This document shows, piece after piece, positions 16,199 through 28,635 of a stretch of 62,000 nucleotides of DNA. Where the stretch lies: NCBI GenBank assembly GCA_905221605.1, contig CAJNDS010002076.1:22501-84500 (forward strand). Direction: 5' to 3'. The notes beneath the pieces are model-generated. The model was not told the origin of the DNA, searched no databases, and worked only from the letters and a program-made list of their open reading frames with translations. The stretch's first letter is position 1. Each line of letters opens with the position of its first letter. A program made the position numbers and the translations under genes. Source of the stretch: Symbiodinium natans (taxonomy: Eukaryota > Sar > Dinophyceae > Suessiales > Symbiodiniaceae).

Positions 16199-18615
16199 GC
16201 CGTTTGGTGTCCGTGGGCTCTACGTCGTCGCAGAATCGTGAAGCAGAGTATAGGGTTTAGGGGGTATACGAAGGCAGTCGTTCGGTCACTTGATGGCTTG
16301 GGCTTCTAGATTCCCCGAGCTCCCGAAACATCTTTCTCCCTGAGCCACTGGGGATATCAGAGCGCAATGGGAATTGGAGTCTCTGCCTCGTAGCCATTCA
16401 GGGCATCGCGGAACAGCACCTTCCCGACAGCTGTCCGCCAAGACCCTCTCAACCCTGAACCTTAATCCGCTTCAAACGTGAGGGGTAGTAACGGAGGCAC
16501 GGATGCAAAAGGCAAGGACACCCCAAACCCTTCCAAGCCTCAGCCCCCCCAATATTCCCTCGGCCTCGTACTCCGGGGTCTCCAGGTCCGGAGTCCGCTG
16601 CTTCCACTCGCCCTCGCCCGCCTCGGCTTTCTGGGCCGACCTGCATTGCTCGCACACCCTGATACGCACGAATGCTGACTGGGATTGCCCTCAAACCCCT
16701 CAGAAAATGCTCCTAAAGGTGATCCTCTTAGACCCAGTCAGGGAAAATATCAAATATGTCCTGAGGGCCTACCTGCAGGCAAAAAAGTTGCCAGATTCTT
16801 ACACTCTGCAAGCTTCTTAGCGCTTGTCTGGACATAAGGTCTGAACAGTTTGGGGCTTTCATGGTCTGGCAACCTCATGATTTGACATTTTGAAGCTGGG
16901 AAATCCCCCTGAAAGATCCCGAAAGCTTCAGCCCCAAACAGCACACCCTCAACCATGCTGTGCGGCTTTTAGTTAGGGTTTAGGATTTTAGCGAGGTGGG
17001 AGAGAGGGAAGCGGGAGGGTGGGCAGGGGATGATCTCCGCTACAAACCCGCACCCTGCCACCTCTCCACGTCCCAGGGGGTGTTGGACACCAGCTGGCGC
17101 AGAACGACGAAGAGGGCGCGAGCCTTGCCTGGTAGCGGGAACCCTGCGCATGGGAGAGGAGCTGGCTTCAGGCACTCCAACAATGGCTCATTGGTTCACA
17201 GTAGTTCACCCCAAGCCCGACCTCAACCCCATACTTGAGCGCATCACATCGTGCCTAACTCCAAGCCGGGAAGCTGGCATCAGAGACCTCGGCCTCCTCA
17301 TCGCCCTCGCAGGGAACCGCCGAAGTCGACAAGCTACAGCAAGCTGGGGGCGTGCAGAAGCCACGATGTCATCACCATAACAGTGCGTCTTGATATCTTC
17401 AACAACCAAGCGAGAAAGCAGGCTCTTGCCTTGCTAGGTCAGACGGTTCGGGGCTTGTGCGTTGTGATGAACCGGAGAAGGAACCACGACAAGCACCCCA
17501 AGCCCCAACGGACTCCAGGCGCAAAGAATAGAACTCGGACACGACTCTGACTCTAACCCCAAGTCATTCGACCGGAAACCGATTCTGCCAGCAAATGCTG
17601 GGCCCACTGTGTTGGTTGTTTTGAATCACTGCCGAGGACGCCCCCTACCGACACACCCACAAAAAGCATCAACCACAGTATGGGTCCTGCTCCTCACCAT
17701 TCGCGTCTAAAACGTCGTTCCTAAGGGATCAGAGGCTGGCCGATCGACTGCAAAGACGTCTAGAATGTCTTTCCTAATGATCAGTTGTTGGCCTATCGGC
17801 TGTAAAGAGATCACAAAGGCCCAGCGCTCAGCAGCTTGTTCTCGAGAACGGCCATCAGAGAGTGTGGTGTTCAGAATGATCGAGAATGGTTGCCCTTCAA
17901 AGCAGACCCCGGAAAAAGCAGACATACGTCTGGAAGGGTTGATTTGATGCCACATGTAATGGTCTCTGGTGTGAAATCAGACATGGTACGGAGTTTCACA
18001 ACTGGGGCGATCGTGTTGCGATGGTGCCGTCGGTCGCTAGTGCCGGCTGCCCCAATCTTCTCCTTCTCCTTTTTGTCTCTTCATGCGTTTTCATGTCGGA
18101 GGGCGTCGGCAAAGCACGCCACTTGCAAAGGGCACCCCGCACCCTTCCCCCCGAACACGAAAAGCGACCCAGGCGCTTCAGGACGTAGCGGAGCCGCTGC
18201 TCTCCATCCCGGGTCCGCTTCTGCAGGATGACCGGACTCCCTGCCTCGCTGAGGTTCCGGGATTTGGAGCCCAGCTACTTGGGGGGACTGCGTGGGGCTG
18301 CAGTTGATCAACATTACTGCTCCCAGGATGGGACTGTAGACAACAATTTCCCCCTACAACTCCTCCCTGCAGACACGTGTTTCGATCGACGCTTATGTGG
18401 AGGGTACAGGGGGAAGGGGAGGGAGTCGGGCGCGGGCTTGAGGTGGAGACCGTCCCAGCAATGAAGGGTTATCTAAATTGGGACCTTCGGAAAACTGGCA
18501 TGCCCCTACTCCGAAGCTCCTTCTCACTTTAACCTCAGCCCTGACACCTTCTGACACCCTCAACTTGAAGTAAACCCTTCACGAAGCCCAAGTTTTTCCC
18601 GACCCCGACAATCGC
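16199..18615. other. Unassigned stretch with two or three candidate minus-strand exons
   Basis: Minus-strand open segments at about 16470-16670 (acidic, Glu-rich), about 17206-17409 and about 17707-17955 have protein-like composition but no recognised domain. The last contains a diverged tandem duplication of about 60 bp (copies at about 17715-17760 and 17775-17822), each headed on the minus strand by a TCTTT(A/G)CAG acceptor-like sequence. These could be exons of a gene lying upstream of the SOUL gene on the same strand. Confidence 0.35.
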
Positions 18616-20124
18616 TTACGCCCCTTTGGGCAGCTCACTCGATCGAACAGCGTTCCAGTAAAGCAGGCTCCGGACCGCGCTGTCCGTCTGCATTACTACA
18701 GTTGCAGGAGTCACCGTCTTTCTGTGCTTCTTCCAGTGGCGTGTTTTCCGCCAATCGGGGCAGAACAAGAGCTGGTCTACAACAGATTCAGCTTCACATC
18801 CCTCGGATGTCTGCGCCTTGAGCGCTTCAACCGCATCCAGCCTATACTCCAGGAGCTCGTCTGCAAGGGCAAACTTCCTGCTCCAGGCTGCAGCCAGCTC
18901 GGCATCATACTGCAGCAGCGCCCTCTTCAGGGGCGACAGCACCTTGCTGAAGTAAGCAGGGCGAAACCGCTGGACTTGTTCCTGGAAGCCCAAGTTCTGA
19001 ACCTTCGTCGCTGGCCTCGGTTGCCACCGGATGGGACACCACCTCCGCTTCTCTGTTTCTGGCAAGTCCAACTCCACGGACTGCTTAAAGATGCCACCGG
19101 CTTCCTGGAAGATGGGAGCCAGCTCACGGTGCCAGAACTCGTTTAGACTCCGGGCGTGCGCCCTGATGTGGTCATGCGACTCTTTGGGAACCAGCCTGAG
19201 CAGCTCCTGGGGATCGCGGCCGAAGAGCAGCGCGACCACCACACAATTCACTGCCGCCTGCGGGATGAAGGGCAGCAGCCTGTACAGGCCAAACAGGCCG
19301 AAGTACGCAGCAACCATGCTCGGGAGCGCATCATCCTTGAACAGGAAAGTCGCGGGCAAGAACTCCAAAAAGATTGGACTTAAGTCGTGGCCTTGATCCA
19401 AGCTGCGTTCGAACTGAAAGTCCAGGGCCGTGTCTCGCCTGGCGCCGTGAGAGATGAGGTGCATCAACAGCTCCGCGTGTTTTCGGGACAGCGGCCGCTG
19501 CCTGTGCAGCAGCAGACCGTCGTATGCCAGCTTTCCGGGCTCGCGTTCCCAGAAGCGCCACGTGGTATCGTGCAATACGAGTCGAAAGGCATGTATCCCT
19601 CGATCCCGAAATGCTGACGTTTGTCCCCCGAGCATCAGATAGCAATTGCTGTGTGGCAGTTCGATCTCGTTCCATGCGTGCGTTGGAGCTTGGGTGCATG
19701 GAGTGCAAGCAGTTCCATCGTCGTTCGTCTTGGTCTCAACAGTTCCACCCAAGAACCGAATCAACCAAGAACTGTCCACACGCGGGCCACCTTTCCAGGG
19801 GCAGGCACAAACACCCGGGATCTTCATCTCCTGCCTGAAGGTGGCCATGCGAACCACGCCATCGGTAAAGTTGAGATTACGCAGGGCGTCCCAGTCGATG
19901 TCATCTCCATTCATGCAGGATCTCGAGGCGCAGCCGCAAAGCAGCGTCCTGGGCTTGCACTGGAAATGCCCGTTTTTATCAGAGCAGAAAGGCCCAAGAT
20001 GAGTATCTCTAGCATTGTTCCAGCGTTCCTCGGCGAAGACCGTCAGAAAGATGACCAACGCCGCGATTCCCAGGACGCCGATTGCAAGCACTATACACAG
20101 ATGGCATCCGGTGGGCAGCTTCAT
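18616..20124 (-). CDS. Single-pass membrane protein of unknown function
   Basis: I do not recognise a family. From the first ATG (20124) to TAA (18616) it encodes 502 residues; the frame is open 27 codons further upstream, but that stretch begins with GTG and is less likely to be coding. A hydrophobic segment of about 22 residues (positions about 9-31) followed by a charged stretch suggests a signal anchor. Next comes a Cys-rich part (about 43-72, with CGCASRSC), a hydrophilic middle, a second moderately hydrophobic patch (about 270-310) and a basic C-terminus. It is a single uninterrupted ORF of 1.5 kb, unlike the intron-rich SOUL gene 2.4 kb away, so it may be a long exon or an intronless, possibly retroposed gene. 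Its length and sustained protein-like composition argue that it is real. Confidence 0.6.
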   Translation of the reverse strand: MKLPTGCHLCIVLAIGVLGIAALVIFLTVFAEERWNNARDTHLGPFCSDKNGHFQCKPRTLLCGCASRSCMNGDDIDWDALRNLNFTDGVVRMATFRQEMKIPGVCACPWKGGPRVDSSWLIRFLGGTVETKTNDDGTACTPCTQAPTHAWNEIELPHSNCYLMLGGQTSAFRDRGIHAFRLVLHDTTWRFWEREPGKLAYDGLLLHRQRPLSRKHAELLMHLISHGARRDTALDFQFERSLDQGHDLSPIFLEFLPATFLFKDDALPSMVAAYFGLFGLYRLLPFIPQAAVNCVVVALLFGRDPQELLRLVPKESHDHIRAHARSLNEFWHRELAPIFQEAGGIFKQSVELDLPETEKRRWCPIRWQPRPATKVQNLGFQEQVQRFRPAYFSKVLSPLKRALLQYDAELAAAWSRKFALADELLEYRLDAVEALKAQTSEGCEAESVVDQLLFCPDWRKTRHWKKHRKTVTPATVVMQTDSAVRSLLYWNAVRSSELPKGA

Positions 20125-21625
20125 CTTGGAGCACCCTGTCAAGGAGGCTGGGGCCAGCCAACTTCTAAGTCCTCGGGAATGCAGATACAGCTTCCATCGG
20201 AGCACGCAGCGCAGATGATACCGCGACGCGTCGTCGCTGAAGGGGCCCTAACAGATCCCAACAGGAATCCAAAGCCACAACCCACCAGGCCGAAACTTTG
20301 TGGTCCGAAACAAACCCACTTTGAATCAAAAGGGACCTCTTGGAAGCCCCTGCAAGCCTGCTGCGGCAGGATGTGCTTCGTCACCGTGCGGTAGAGGCCT
20401 TGGGTTCTGGACGCCGGCGCTGGTGCTACGAGAGCTTCTTGAAGTTCTTGCAGCAACTTTCATGCTCCTATTTGGAGGAGACAGTTGCGTACTCATGCCC
20501 CGCCCCGAGCCCTTCTGAAACGTAAAGAAACTGCAACACCCAAATAATCTGAACACTCCTCTGGCAAGCCGTCCCCAGGTCCAGGGACTGGCGCAGGCTG
20601 CGCGATAGCCCAGGAAGGGCCGAAGGCGGAGGCGAGGCGAGCCGGCCGAGTCCTGAGCGGGTCTCATTCTTGAAGCTGCTCTTAAGGTTTCTAGGTTTTG
20701 TTTGTTTCAGGGGCCGGGGGGGGGAAGGGAGGGGAAGAGCAGGGTCTTCAAGGTTTGGGTGGTCGTTCTATGTGGGGGTCAGGCATGATCTCACTTCTGG
20801 GGCTTCGGATTTCCACCGAGAGCCTGGGCTTGAAGCAGGGGGTGGCTTTTTTCGGCCTCAGGATGCCTCAGGATTGTTTTGGAGCCCCCCCGAAAATCCT
20901 GTCAAGCAACCCTCCCATACTTCTCGATCTCATCAAAGATCTCGACACTGACTTCGTCGAAGAATCCAGAAAGCTCCTGCAGCCAGGGCTGGCACGATAA
21001 ACATCCTTGGCGTTTCGGGGGGCGACCTGATTTCCAACCTCATGCTTCGGAGTCGAAATTTTCTCTCTTTCCGAGCTCCCAACGAAGTGCCTGCACTTGT
21101 ACCTACGACAAGTATGAAACTCCTCCTTTCGGCTCTTGATCGGGAACACCCCTGCGGCCTTCAACGCCTCCTGCCGCACGCTGCTGCGCCGAGCCAGGAG
21201 AAGCCTTTCAGGAGTTGAAGCCCAGGGCTTCAAACCTTTACGATGTCCATCTGTCTGGAAACCCTTACCTCTGAACCGTCCACCGCTCAACCCTCCACCT
21301 TTCAACCCGCAACCGTCAACCATCAAGCGTCAAGGCGTCAACTCCCAACTCACAACTCGCAGCCGCCCATGAACACTTAGCTCTGCTGCTCTGCGGCTGC
21401 CGCAGCGCTGGCCGCCAGTCGGCAACTACCGCAGCAGCGTCCTCGAGAACTTTGTGATTCGTGCTTTGGGTTTGGCGCGAGGTTCGTCAGGGATGATGGG
21501 GCTGGGGACTGGACCAAAACTCGTTTTCTTCACTTCGGTGGCTCCGAAGTCATGTAAACTTATTGGGGGTTGCAGCATAAGCTTATCCAACCCCTATCCA
21601 ACCCCAAACAACTCCGAATAACTTT
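20125..21625. other. Unassigned stretch with a U2AF-like candidate exon
   Basis: Mostly unassigned. A minus-strand segment at 20911-20976 encodes ELSGFFDEVSVEIFDEIEKY, resembling the first helix of the RNA-recognition-type (UHM) domain of the small U2AF splicing subunit; no neighbouring exon with the rest of the domain was found. At 21273-21361 the plus strand carries a degenerate CAACC(N)TC-type short tandem repeat. Confidence 0.3.
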
Positions 21626-24069
21626 TCATGGCTTCCAAACGGTCTTCCTTAAAGCGCTGAAGTCGAAGGTACGTAGCAGGACTCCAACAAAATATAGCAC
21701 ACGAAAGCACGTTGCGATCAGCCAATGTCCGTACACTGCATCGGGATCAGAAGAATGCGGGCTCATGGGTTGGATCCGGCCATCGTGCTTTTCAGCACAA
21801 AGAACTCAAGACGCAAGGAGCCTCCTGCATGCAGAAAAATCCGCTAACACAGGGCGCTTCTCGTGTGGAGCTGCCAAAGCTTGGAAAGGTCGGGGGCTTA
21901 GAAAGCTTAGCTTCAAGCCGAAGGGAGTTGCCATTAAGGCTTCCTGTGAAAGCTGGCGCTGAATACGACTACCGCAGCGACCTCAAAATCCCAGCTTAGT
22001 TCAGTGCACTTACGTCGCACGCACGGCGTGACCTCGCAGCGCGCGCTCGTAATCATGAGCAGTAGTAACAGCCATCGAAACAAAAATGATCAGAGTCGCC
22101 TTCCCTCCTTTCCTCTTTCCTTGCCTTCCTTGCTTCTGTTGTTCTGTTGTTCTGTTGAAATCCTGGGTAAGCACAGGCAAAACATAGGAAGTAAAGGCTT
22201 TCATAATAAAATCCATGTAGGAACAGAAGCTTGTCACCACATAGGCCCTCTCTTCGTAAACCTAGGCTCCTCAGACCCTAGACCCTGAACCGTAGACCCT
22301 TTCACGGGAAGGGCATCCCCACAGCAGTGGGGTAGAGCCTTCAGGGCCTTCGGCTCCTGACCTACAAAAGCTACAAGTAAGCAAAAGCTACAAGTAAGCA
22401 AGCAAATCTACAACTAACCTAGGGACCCTGGCGCACAATCGGTCTTGAGGGGTTAGGGTCGGATCGGTCAGCTGCGGAAATCCAAAGGTCAATGGTCGTG
22501 GGCTCCTTATATGCACTGCGATAGAACTTGTCGAAGGTTATTTGGGATTGTCAGGACGTACAACTTGTAACTCTATACCACTTCGGGGTCACCTGGGTAG
22601 AGGTCCAAAATTGAGCCCCGAACAAAACGACCTGAATAACTGCATGGCTTGTGGGCAAGTACTACACTTTGAAACGCTTCTCCACTACGAACAGCAGCAC
22701 CGTACCTGGAAACTCGCGACCATACTGCCGCAGATGCAAACCCTATGCTTGTGCATTTCTGATGTCAACGGCACCATGAACTCCGGGCAGCAGCCAAGCA
22801 AGATCAAGCACGCCTCACCTCAAGGCTCGAAGCTAACACCCCAAAACCTTGGAAATTACAATCGAATCCGGCTTCCCCCAGGCCCAGAAGCAACTTGAGT
22901 ATAGACTCCATGGGACGCCACCCGAATACAAGGGCCCCACAGAGCCTCCGTAGAGGTCGCATCCTTGGAGCCGCCCGCCGCGCTGCGGGAGGCCCTGAAA
23001 GAGCCGCTGGGCCCAAGGGGGCTTTCGGGCTTTCAGCCAGCTCCCCTGCTTCCCGCTGTTTGGGGCTTCCGCAGAGTTGTTGAAAGCAACAAAGGTTACC
23101 TGATGTTCGCGATTTAGTATGGAGGTCCACTCTCGAAGCTCCCCAAAACTACGTATGCAGAGAATTCGTCTTGTCGGTGCAAGCCAACATTGCATGTCGA
23201 GGAACGGCATCGCACGCTTGTGAATTTTGCTCATCGGTCGGAGTTGCTTCAGCACAACCATCGGGTGATCGGGTTCGTGGCCCCAACTTCATCTTTGTTG
23301 CTCTTAAATGATTCAACACAGCCCCAGTCCCCTCCCACCCCAAACCCGACTGCTGCAAGCCTAGGACCGCGTTGAGGCGGGAGTCTTAGTTTCTGGCCTT
23401 ACACGGCTTACGCGCAAACAAGTACGATCAACACAAACCCTCAGCCCGAGCCCTACTGTAACATCCTGTCTCCTGGACGAGAGGAGGAGCGCCCTCGAAA
23501 AACCCTCACAAACCTCTCCAAGACTGATGCAACAAAACAGAGCCACCAAAAAATATTAAGTCTGAAACCTGCCCCCCTCCCCACGGGCGCGCAAAAATGA
23601 AATGTAGTCAGATCGACATCTAAACAAAGAATAAGAAGTTGAATCAAGTGGAGCAACGAAGACAGGCCCAGGTTTGGCCTGCTCTGCGCCGCCGGCGCCT
23701 CGGCCCGCGGAGCCGGGCCTACAAAGGCACCTGGAAAGCATCGACTCGGGGCGCGGGCCCTCCGGAGCCAAAGATGATGCCAGAGCTTCGAATTCAAGAC
23801 TTCTTGAGTTATGTTCGTTTTTCTGCTGGCCGAGGCGGAGAAGGGTCTGTTTTCCTGGCTTTTCGAGGGGGGAGAGGAGGGACGGTGTGCGGGCTGGGCG
23901 CAAACTGAGGCTGAGGCTTGGCTGGCAAATCGGATATTTTAGGGCAAGGACCTGAAAACACTTCCGCCGACCCTACCCAGAACTTCCCCCCATGAGCCGA
24001 GCAGCAGCCCACCAGCAGCAAAGCCAGCGTCACCAGGCCAAACCAGCGCCGGGGACGAGGCGGGGGCAT
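21626..24069 (-). CDS. Candidate multi-exon secreted or membrane protein
   Basis: A loose model from separate minus-strand segments. An ATG at 24069 opens a typical signal peptide (basic RPRRW, then a hydrophobic core ending near SAHGG). A segment at about 23117-23240 ends exactly at a CAG/GTAACC donor. A short exon at about 22676-22730 lies between a GCGGCAG acceptor and an AAA/GTGTAG donor. A hydrophobic segment lies at about 22140-22245. A terminal segment at about 21626-21745 has a membrane-like stretch and ends in TGA (21626-21628). I could not join them all in frame and recognise no family, so they may belong to more than one gene. Confidence 0.25.
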
Positions 24070-24572
24070 GACTCTATTTTCTTGGCGGGGAGGGGGGTTC
24101 AGAGTTTTCCGCTCAGTGTTGGGGTTTGGGGGTTCAGCGTTTCGGGCAGGTACATTGCAGTCTTGCGCTGGCGGATGTGCTGCGGACCGGACTCACGTCT
24201 TGGAAGTGTTCGTCGTGTTGCATAACACGCCTGCGCTTTGTGAGGGAGAACATGGTGCTTTGGCCGACTTGCGTTGTTCGAAGCGTCTGCGGCGGAGCAC
24301 TGAGACATTCCAGAAATCCACGGTGACCACACAAAGTAAAACCACGAGGGTGCATTCAAGCCTTCACTATTCATCAGAGCACTTTGCTGAACATGAGTTC
24401 TATGCCAGTGTGGCTCAAAGGCCCTCGCATCATCAGCCGCGCGCTTTCATGTCAAGCCTCAGCCTGCAGCCACCTTTGCACCCTCTTTTCGAAACTTCTC
24501 AGTACGACGGACAGACAGACAGAACAGCGGACACAGACACGCAGAGACACAGTGACACACGGAGACATGAAG

Positions 24573-24706
24573 AGACACAGAGACACAGAGACACAGAGAC
24601 ACAGAGACACAGAGACACAGAGACACAGAGACACAGAGACACAGAGACACAGAGACACAGAGACACAGAGACACAGAGACACAGAGACACAGAGACACAG
24701 AGACAC
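24573..24706. repeat. 8-bp tandem repeat (AGACACAG)n
   Basis: About 17 near-perfect copies, preceded by imperfect copies back to about 24510. All three forward frames are open (Arg/His/Thr/Glu-rich), as are the reverse frames (Val/Ser/Leu/Cys-rich); none is a gene. Confidence 0.95.
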
Positions 24707-26254
24707 ACTGACGCCTGCACCGACACCAGCCACGTGGCCAACAGGATCCTCAACCCTCAACCTCATCAACAGATATCAACAGGATCCTGAACCCTAAACC
24801 CCTATAGAAGGCATGCTACTAGGATGACCACGCGCCCAACAAGGCTCCGGGATGCCGACGGTGCCCAGCGGCCGCGACAACCTCGGCCCGAAGCACCGCA
24901 ACTGAGGCTTGGAGGCCTTCGGCCGAGGGCTTGAGATGTACTTGGGACCCGGGGGCTCCTTGAAAGCTCGCGATCCTTCTTGTTTACGACGTCTCTTGGT
25001 CCCTCAAGACTCAAGAAGTCCCCCCCACCCCTTCCCCCCTTGCCCTCAGGCGGCTGCAAGCTCCGCACTTTTCGGTTCTGGGGTGCAGGAGCCTGCGCCT
25101 GCTCCCTGCTCTCATCCCCTCATCCCTCAATGCCTAAGGTTGGAAAGCCGAAGCCGAAACTCGCAGATCCGGGTGCCCGGCCGCTTGACTCGATCCCAGC
25201 TCTCTCAAACACTTTTGACTACAATCATAAGAAGCCTGGAGCCTAACGCTGCCCCAAGAAGAACATGATGGAACACGAGATCCCAAGGCATTGCAGCCCT
25301 CTCAGGATAGTGACGTGCGGGGGTCATTGCTGAGGCGCAGGATGCGGACTCAGGTTCGGTTCGTCATGCTGTGTGCCGGTTACACGCAGCGGCAGCGTTC
25401 CTGAGGTTCTTGTAGTGGGTGCAGTGCAAGATGTGTTGCCGGTTCGAGAGAGCCAGCAGTGTAGCAGTACCTTCCAGCCCTGGACACAGGCGGCTCATCG
25501 CCTTCACTTTGTACTTTCGTTTCAAGTGCATTAAGCGAGGCGAACTCAAGAAGAAACAAGGAGGATACCATTCACTTCTTGGTTCAGCTGCAAATACGAG
25601 TCACATAGAAGTACACTCAAACGCCGGCACGCGGTTTGCATACATGGTGCAGGTATTTGCGGACAGAAGTCATGCCCAGGTCATGCCCGAAAATGGCCAT
25701 CAGCAACAAAGGAGGAGGTAAAGCGAAGCGGGGCGTCCTTTTTATATGTCGTTGCATCGCGCACGCTGTCTGGCACATCGGGGGGCGGCTGCCCCCTCCT
25801 GCCCACAGCAGAAGAGCTTTGGATCGGAACATCCCAAGCCTCATCCCAAACCTGTCTTGAAACCGAAAGCCTCAAATCCCTTCATCCCAACCCCACAACC
25901 CCCAAACACCAGACTCTCCAAGTCACAAGCCTACTGACGACGGACGGAGGTTTCGGCTCAGGCCAGTTTTTTTGGACTGTGAGAGTCCATGAGGCGGCGT
26001 GGCAATCCCAGGGCCTCGGGGTTACTGCAACTGGTCAGACCACAAGATTCTGTCACGTTATGCCACGGGATGCGTTCATGATTTTGATCGTTAGGGTACC
26101 AGAGAAAGGCCCGCAGTCCCACCTGGATCCAGTTGCTGCGAGGCCCGCATGGCTCAGGAGCGCCCTTCAAGGAACCTGCCAATAGCAGAGTTGAAAGAAC
26201 TGCCCCGCACGACGAAGAAGCCTCTTGCAGGGAATTTCCCCGTGGCCTTGCGGG
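24707..26254. other. Unassigned stretch
   Basis: No recognisable domain. A minus-strand open segment at 25364-25549 has protein-like composition, ends in a stop, and could be a terminal exon. Telomere-like CCCTGAACCCTAAACCCC occurs near 24787. Confidence 0.4.
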
Positions 26255-26972
26255 TCATCGATACTGAGGCGGGTAGTAAGCCGGCCGCGCTTGGTAGGGA
26301 GGTGCTGTAGGGAATGGTGCAGGGTGAGGTGGGTAGGTCGGCCTCAGAGCCGCCGGCTGTGGCACAGGCTGTGGCACAGGCTGCGGATAGTGGGCCGGTG
26401 CGGGTGGCGGATGAGGCCTCGGGTAGGCCGGGTAGCTTGGATGCTGTGGCTGTGGTGGAGGTGCTTGCTGCGGGTGTTGCGGAGCTGGATGAGGTGATGG
26501 ATACGGGTGCTGAGGTGGAGGTGCGTAATGGTGGTGAGGATGTAGCGGCTGCCCATTGGGCACGGGGTGAACCGGTGCATAGGGACGAGGGGCTAGGGGT
26601 GGCCGATATGACGGATGGCCCGGCACTGGTCCTGGTTGCGGGGCGCGAGGTTGCGGTCGGTATGGGTAGTGGGGAGTCGGGGGTCGGCCATGTTGCGGGT
26701 GCTGTGGTGGATGATGGGGAGGATGAGCTGGATGTTGCACAGCATGCTGAGCAGGGTGATGCTGGGGGGGGTGCTGGGGTGGGTGCTGATGTGGGTGCTG
26801 AGGTGGGTGCTGAGGTGGGTGCTGCTGAGGGTGGGGATGTTGATGTGGGTGGTGCTGAGTGGCGGGTTGCGCCGCGTAGCTTGGGTAGGTCGGATTGGCT
26901 GCCAGATTTCCGGGCGGGGGCTGAGCAGGTTGTGGCTGCTGATGCCGATGACTGTTCGACTGCCCAAAGTAC
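26255..26972 (-). CDS. Pro/His/Gln/Tyr-rich low-complexity protein, frame broken at an 8-G run
   Basis: The minus strand encodes, in two abutting frames, one continuous style of sequence. From 26972 (after a CCAG acceptor) to about 26772 there is a Gln/Pro/His-rich part with QHPP repeats. From about 26763 to TGA at 26255-26257 there is a Pro/His/Tyr-rich part (HPHY, PPQHPYPS, PAYYPPQYR). The two meet at a run of eight G (26764-26771); with seven G they would be one frame of about 239 codons. The break may be a sequencing error, a genuine frameshift or a tiny intron. Part of the coding DNA is a 12-bp minisatellite (26770-26830). Proteins of this composition are disordered and often scaffold or RNA-binding proteins, but no specific function can be given. 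The N-terminus must lie in an upstream exon. Confidence 0.5.
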
Positions 26973-28635
26973 CTGGTCCAGTTTCAACATGAGAAATCTC
27001 TGCCTTAAGGAATTATTCGTGATATGGCTGTGCTTTCGCACATGGCATCGCACGAAGCTGTCAACGAATCACGCTTGCCGACTCTCACGATTGTCATGGT
27101 TCGAAAGTCCCCACATTCTTCGAAGTACGTTCATATGTCGCCTTGCTCCCACAAAATCAGCCCCTAAAGCCCTCACCCCGCACCCCCAAATGCAAGCCCT
27201 CATTCGTAAGTCTGCAATGCAGAAAGAAGCCCTACACATCCCTACACCCACTGAACTACGTAAACTTGAACTGGCAGTGGGTAGTCTCCCTTCCACAGAC
27301 CCACTACGTGGGCCACGGAGCTGGCGCACGTCCTGGAGAAGCCAGACAAGCTGTCGCTTCGAATTTAAACTTTAGAACTTTAGGCATAAGGCTGTTGCTG
27401 CCTGTGGGGGGGGGCTTCGGATTGAGGGGCCTGCGGCTTCGGGGTTAACTTTGAGGCGCCAGAAGCCCGACCCGGAATCGAACGAAGACCAGCGGAATAC
27501 TCTCGGTGTCTAAAAGTGGGACCCCCACTCGCTGCATAGCGACCTGACCGATGACCGACTAGAAGGTCGATTCCTTCGGGGGAATCTTCCCCTCCTTGCC
27601 TTGCCGAACATCCCCAAACCACAGGGGCCCCTCTGACTTTTTGACTATGCCTGCGGATCTGGGCGAGGCGTTTTGCCAGGCCCCTGCCCTCAGCATGGTG
27701 ACACCGCCGGAACCCTTCAGAGTTCAAGGGTTCCGTTCAGGGCTCCGGGTTTACTAACTGAGGGTGCGTTTCCCTTTGCAGGTCACAAGGCTTAGCCGCC
27801 TTGGCCAGCTGCTAAGAGGATCACGACATGAGCCGTCCAAAAACCCCAAGCCTCAAACCCTTGTGTACCCAACATGGCACCCAAGGTCCCAAACCCTCAG
27901 AGCGCACGTCCGCCGGAAAAAGAAAACGTCTCAGCTGTCGGGCACGGCGAGCAGATCGCCGTCCACGTCGATATCGTCCAGGCAGACGGTCTCAGAACAC
28001 TTGAAGACTTGAACGCTTGAACACTACTTCAGAACAGTGCTTGAGCAGCTGTTGCAGTTCAAGCTTAGGTGTAGGGCTTTTCACCGTTTTGGAAGTGATG
28101 AGGGCGTTAGGGCATCAGAGCTTCGGCTGTCACAATGCTACAGAACGCTACAGCTTAACGCGCGGCTGAAAGCTTTCGAGACATAAACACCGGCCAAAAG
28201 CACCGAAACCAAAAGAAGCTCCGATGCAAAGCTGAATTCAGGGCTTAAGTGGACCCCACCTGGCTCCAGGCGATCAGTGCCTTTTGGCAGGCTTGCCGTC
28301 TTAGGGTTTGAACTTGCTAGTTGGGTGTGGACGGTCCTCGTTCGGCTATAGAAACTATAGAGGTCTGGGTTTCCACACGTGCTATGAGGAATGAGGGCCT
28401 AAAGCCCGGTGAGGGCCCAATGACCCCAAAGGTCGCGAGCCTGACTCAACGCCCTCCCGAAGCCTAAGCCACGCTAGTGCGCACCTGAGAAGCCTAAAGA
28501 CGCAGCAGCTTGGGAGGCGGGCATGTCAGAGGATTCTCTCTTACCACTCCAAAGCCGACAACGCCTATTAACAGCTCTGAACCGTAAACCTCCTGTTATG
28601 GAGGGCCTCCTCGTCACTGTCCAAAGCCAGATTGG
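26973..28635. other. Unassigned stretch
   Basis: No supported gene. On the minus strand at about 27461-27560 there is a tRNA B-box-like GTTCGATTC, but no tRNA fold (see rejected items). Confidence 0.4.

Noticed and set aside
18724-20394. Plus-strand ORFs of 100-257 residues
   Set aside because: Antisense shadows of the 502-residue minus-strand gene, with no recognisable domains.
24068-24797. 240- and 137-residue His/Arg/Thr-rich ORFs
   Set aside because: Most of their length is the 8-bp (AGACACAG)n repeat, open in every frame.
26314-27375. 353-residue plus-strand ORF rich in Val/Ala/Gly
   Set aside because: It is the antisense shadow of the Pro/His/Gln-rich minus-strand exon; its repeats mirror that coding minisatellite.
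27461-27560. Possible tRNA on the minus strand (GTTCGATTC box)
   Set aside because: The T-stem does not pair, no anticodon arm of proper size forms, and the A-box fits poorly. At most a tRNA-derived relic.
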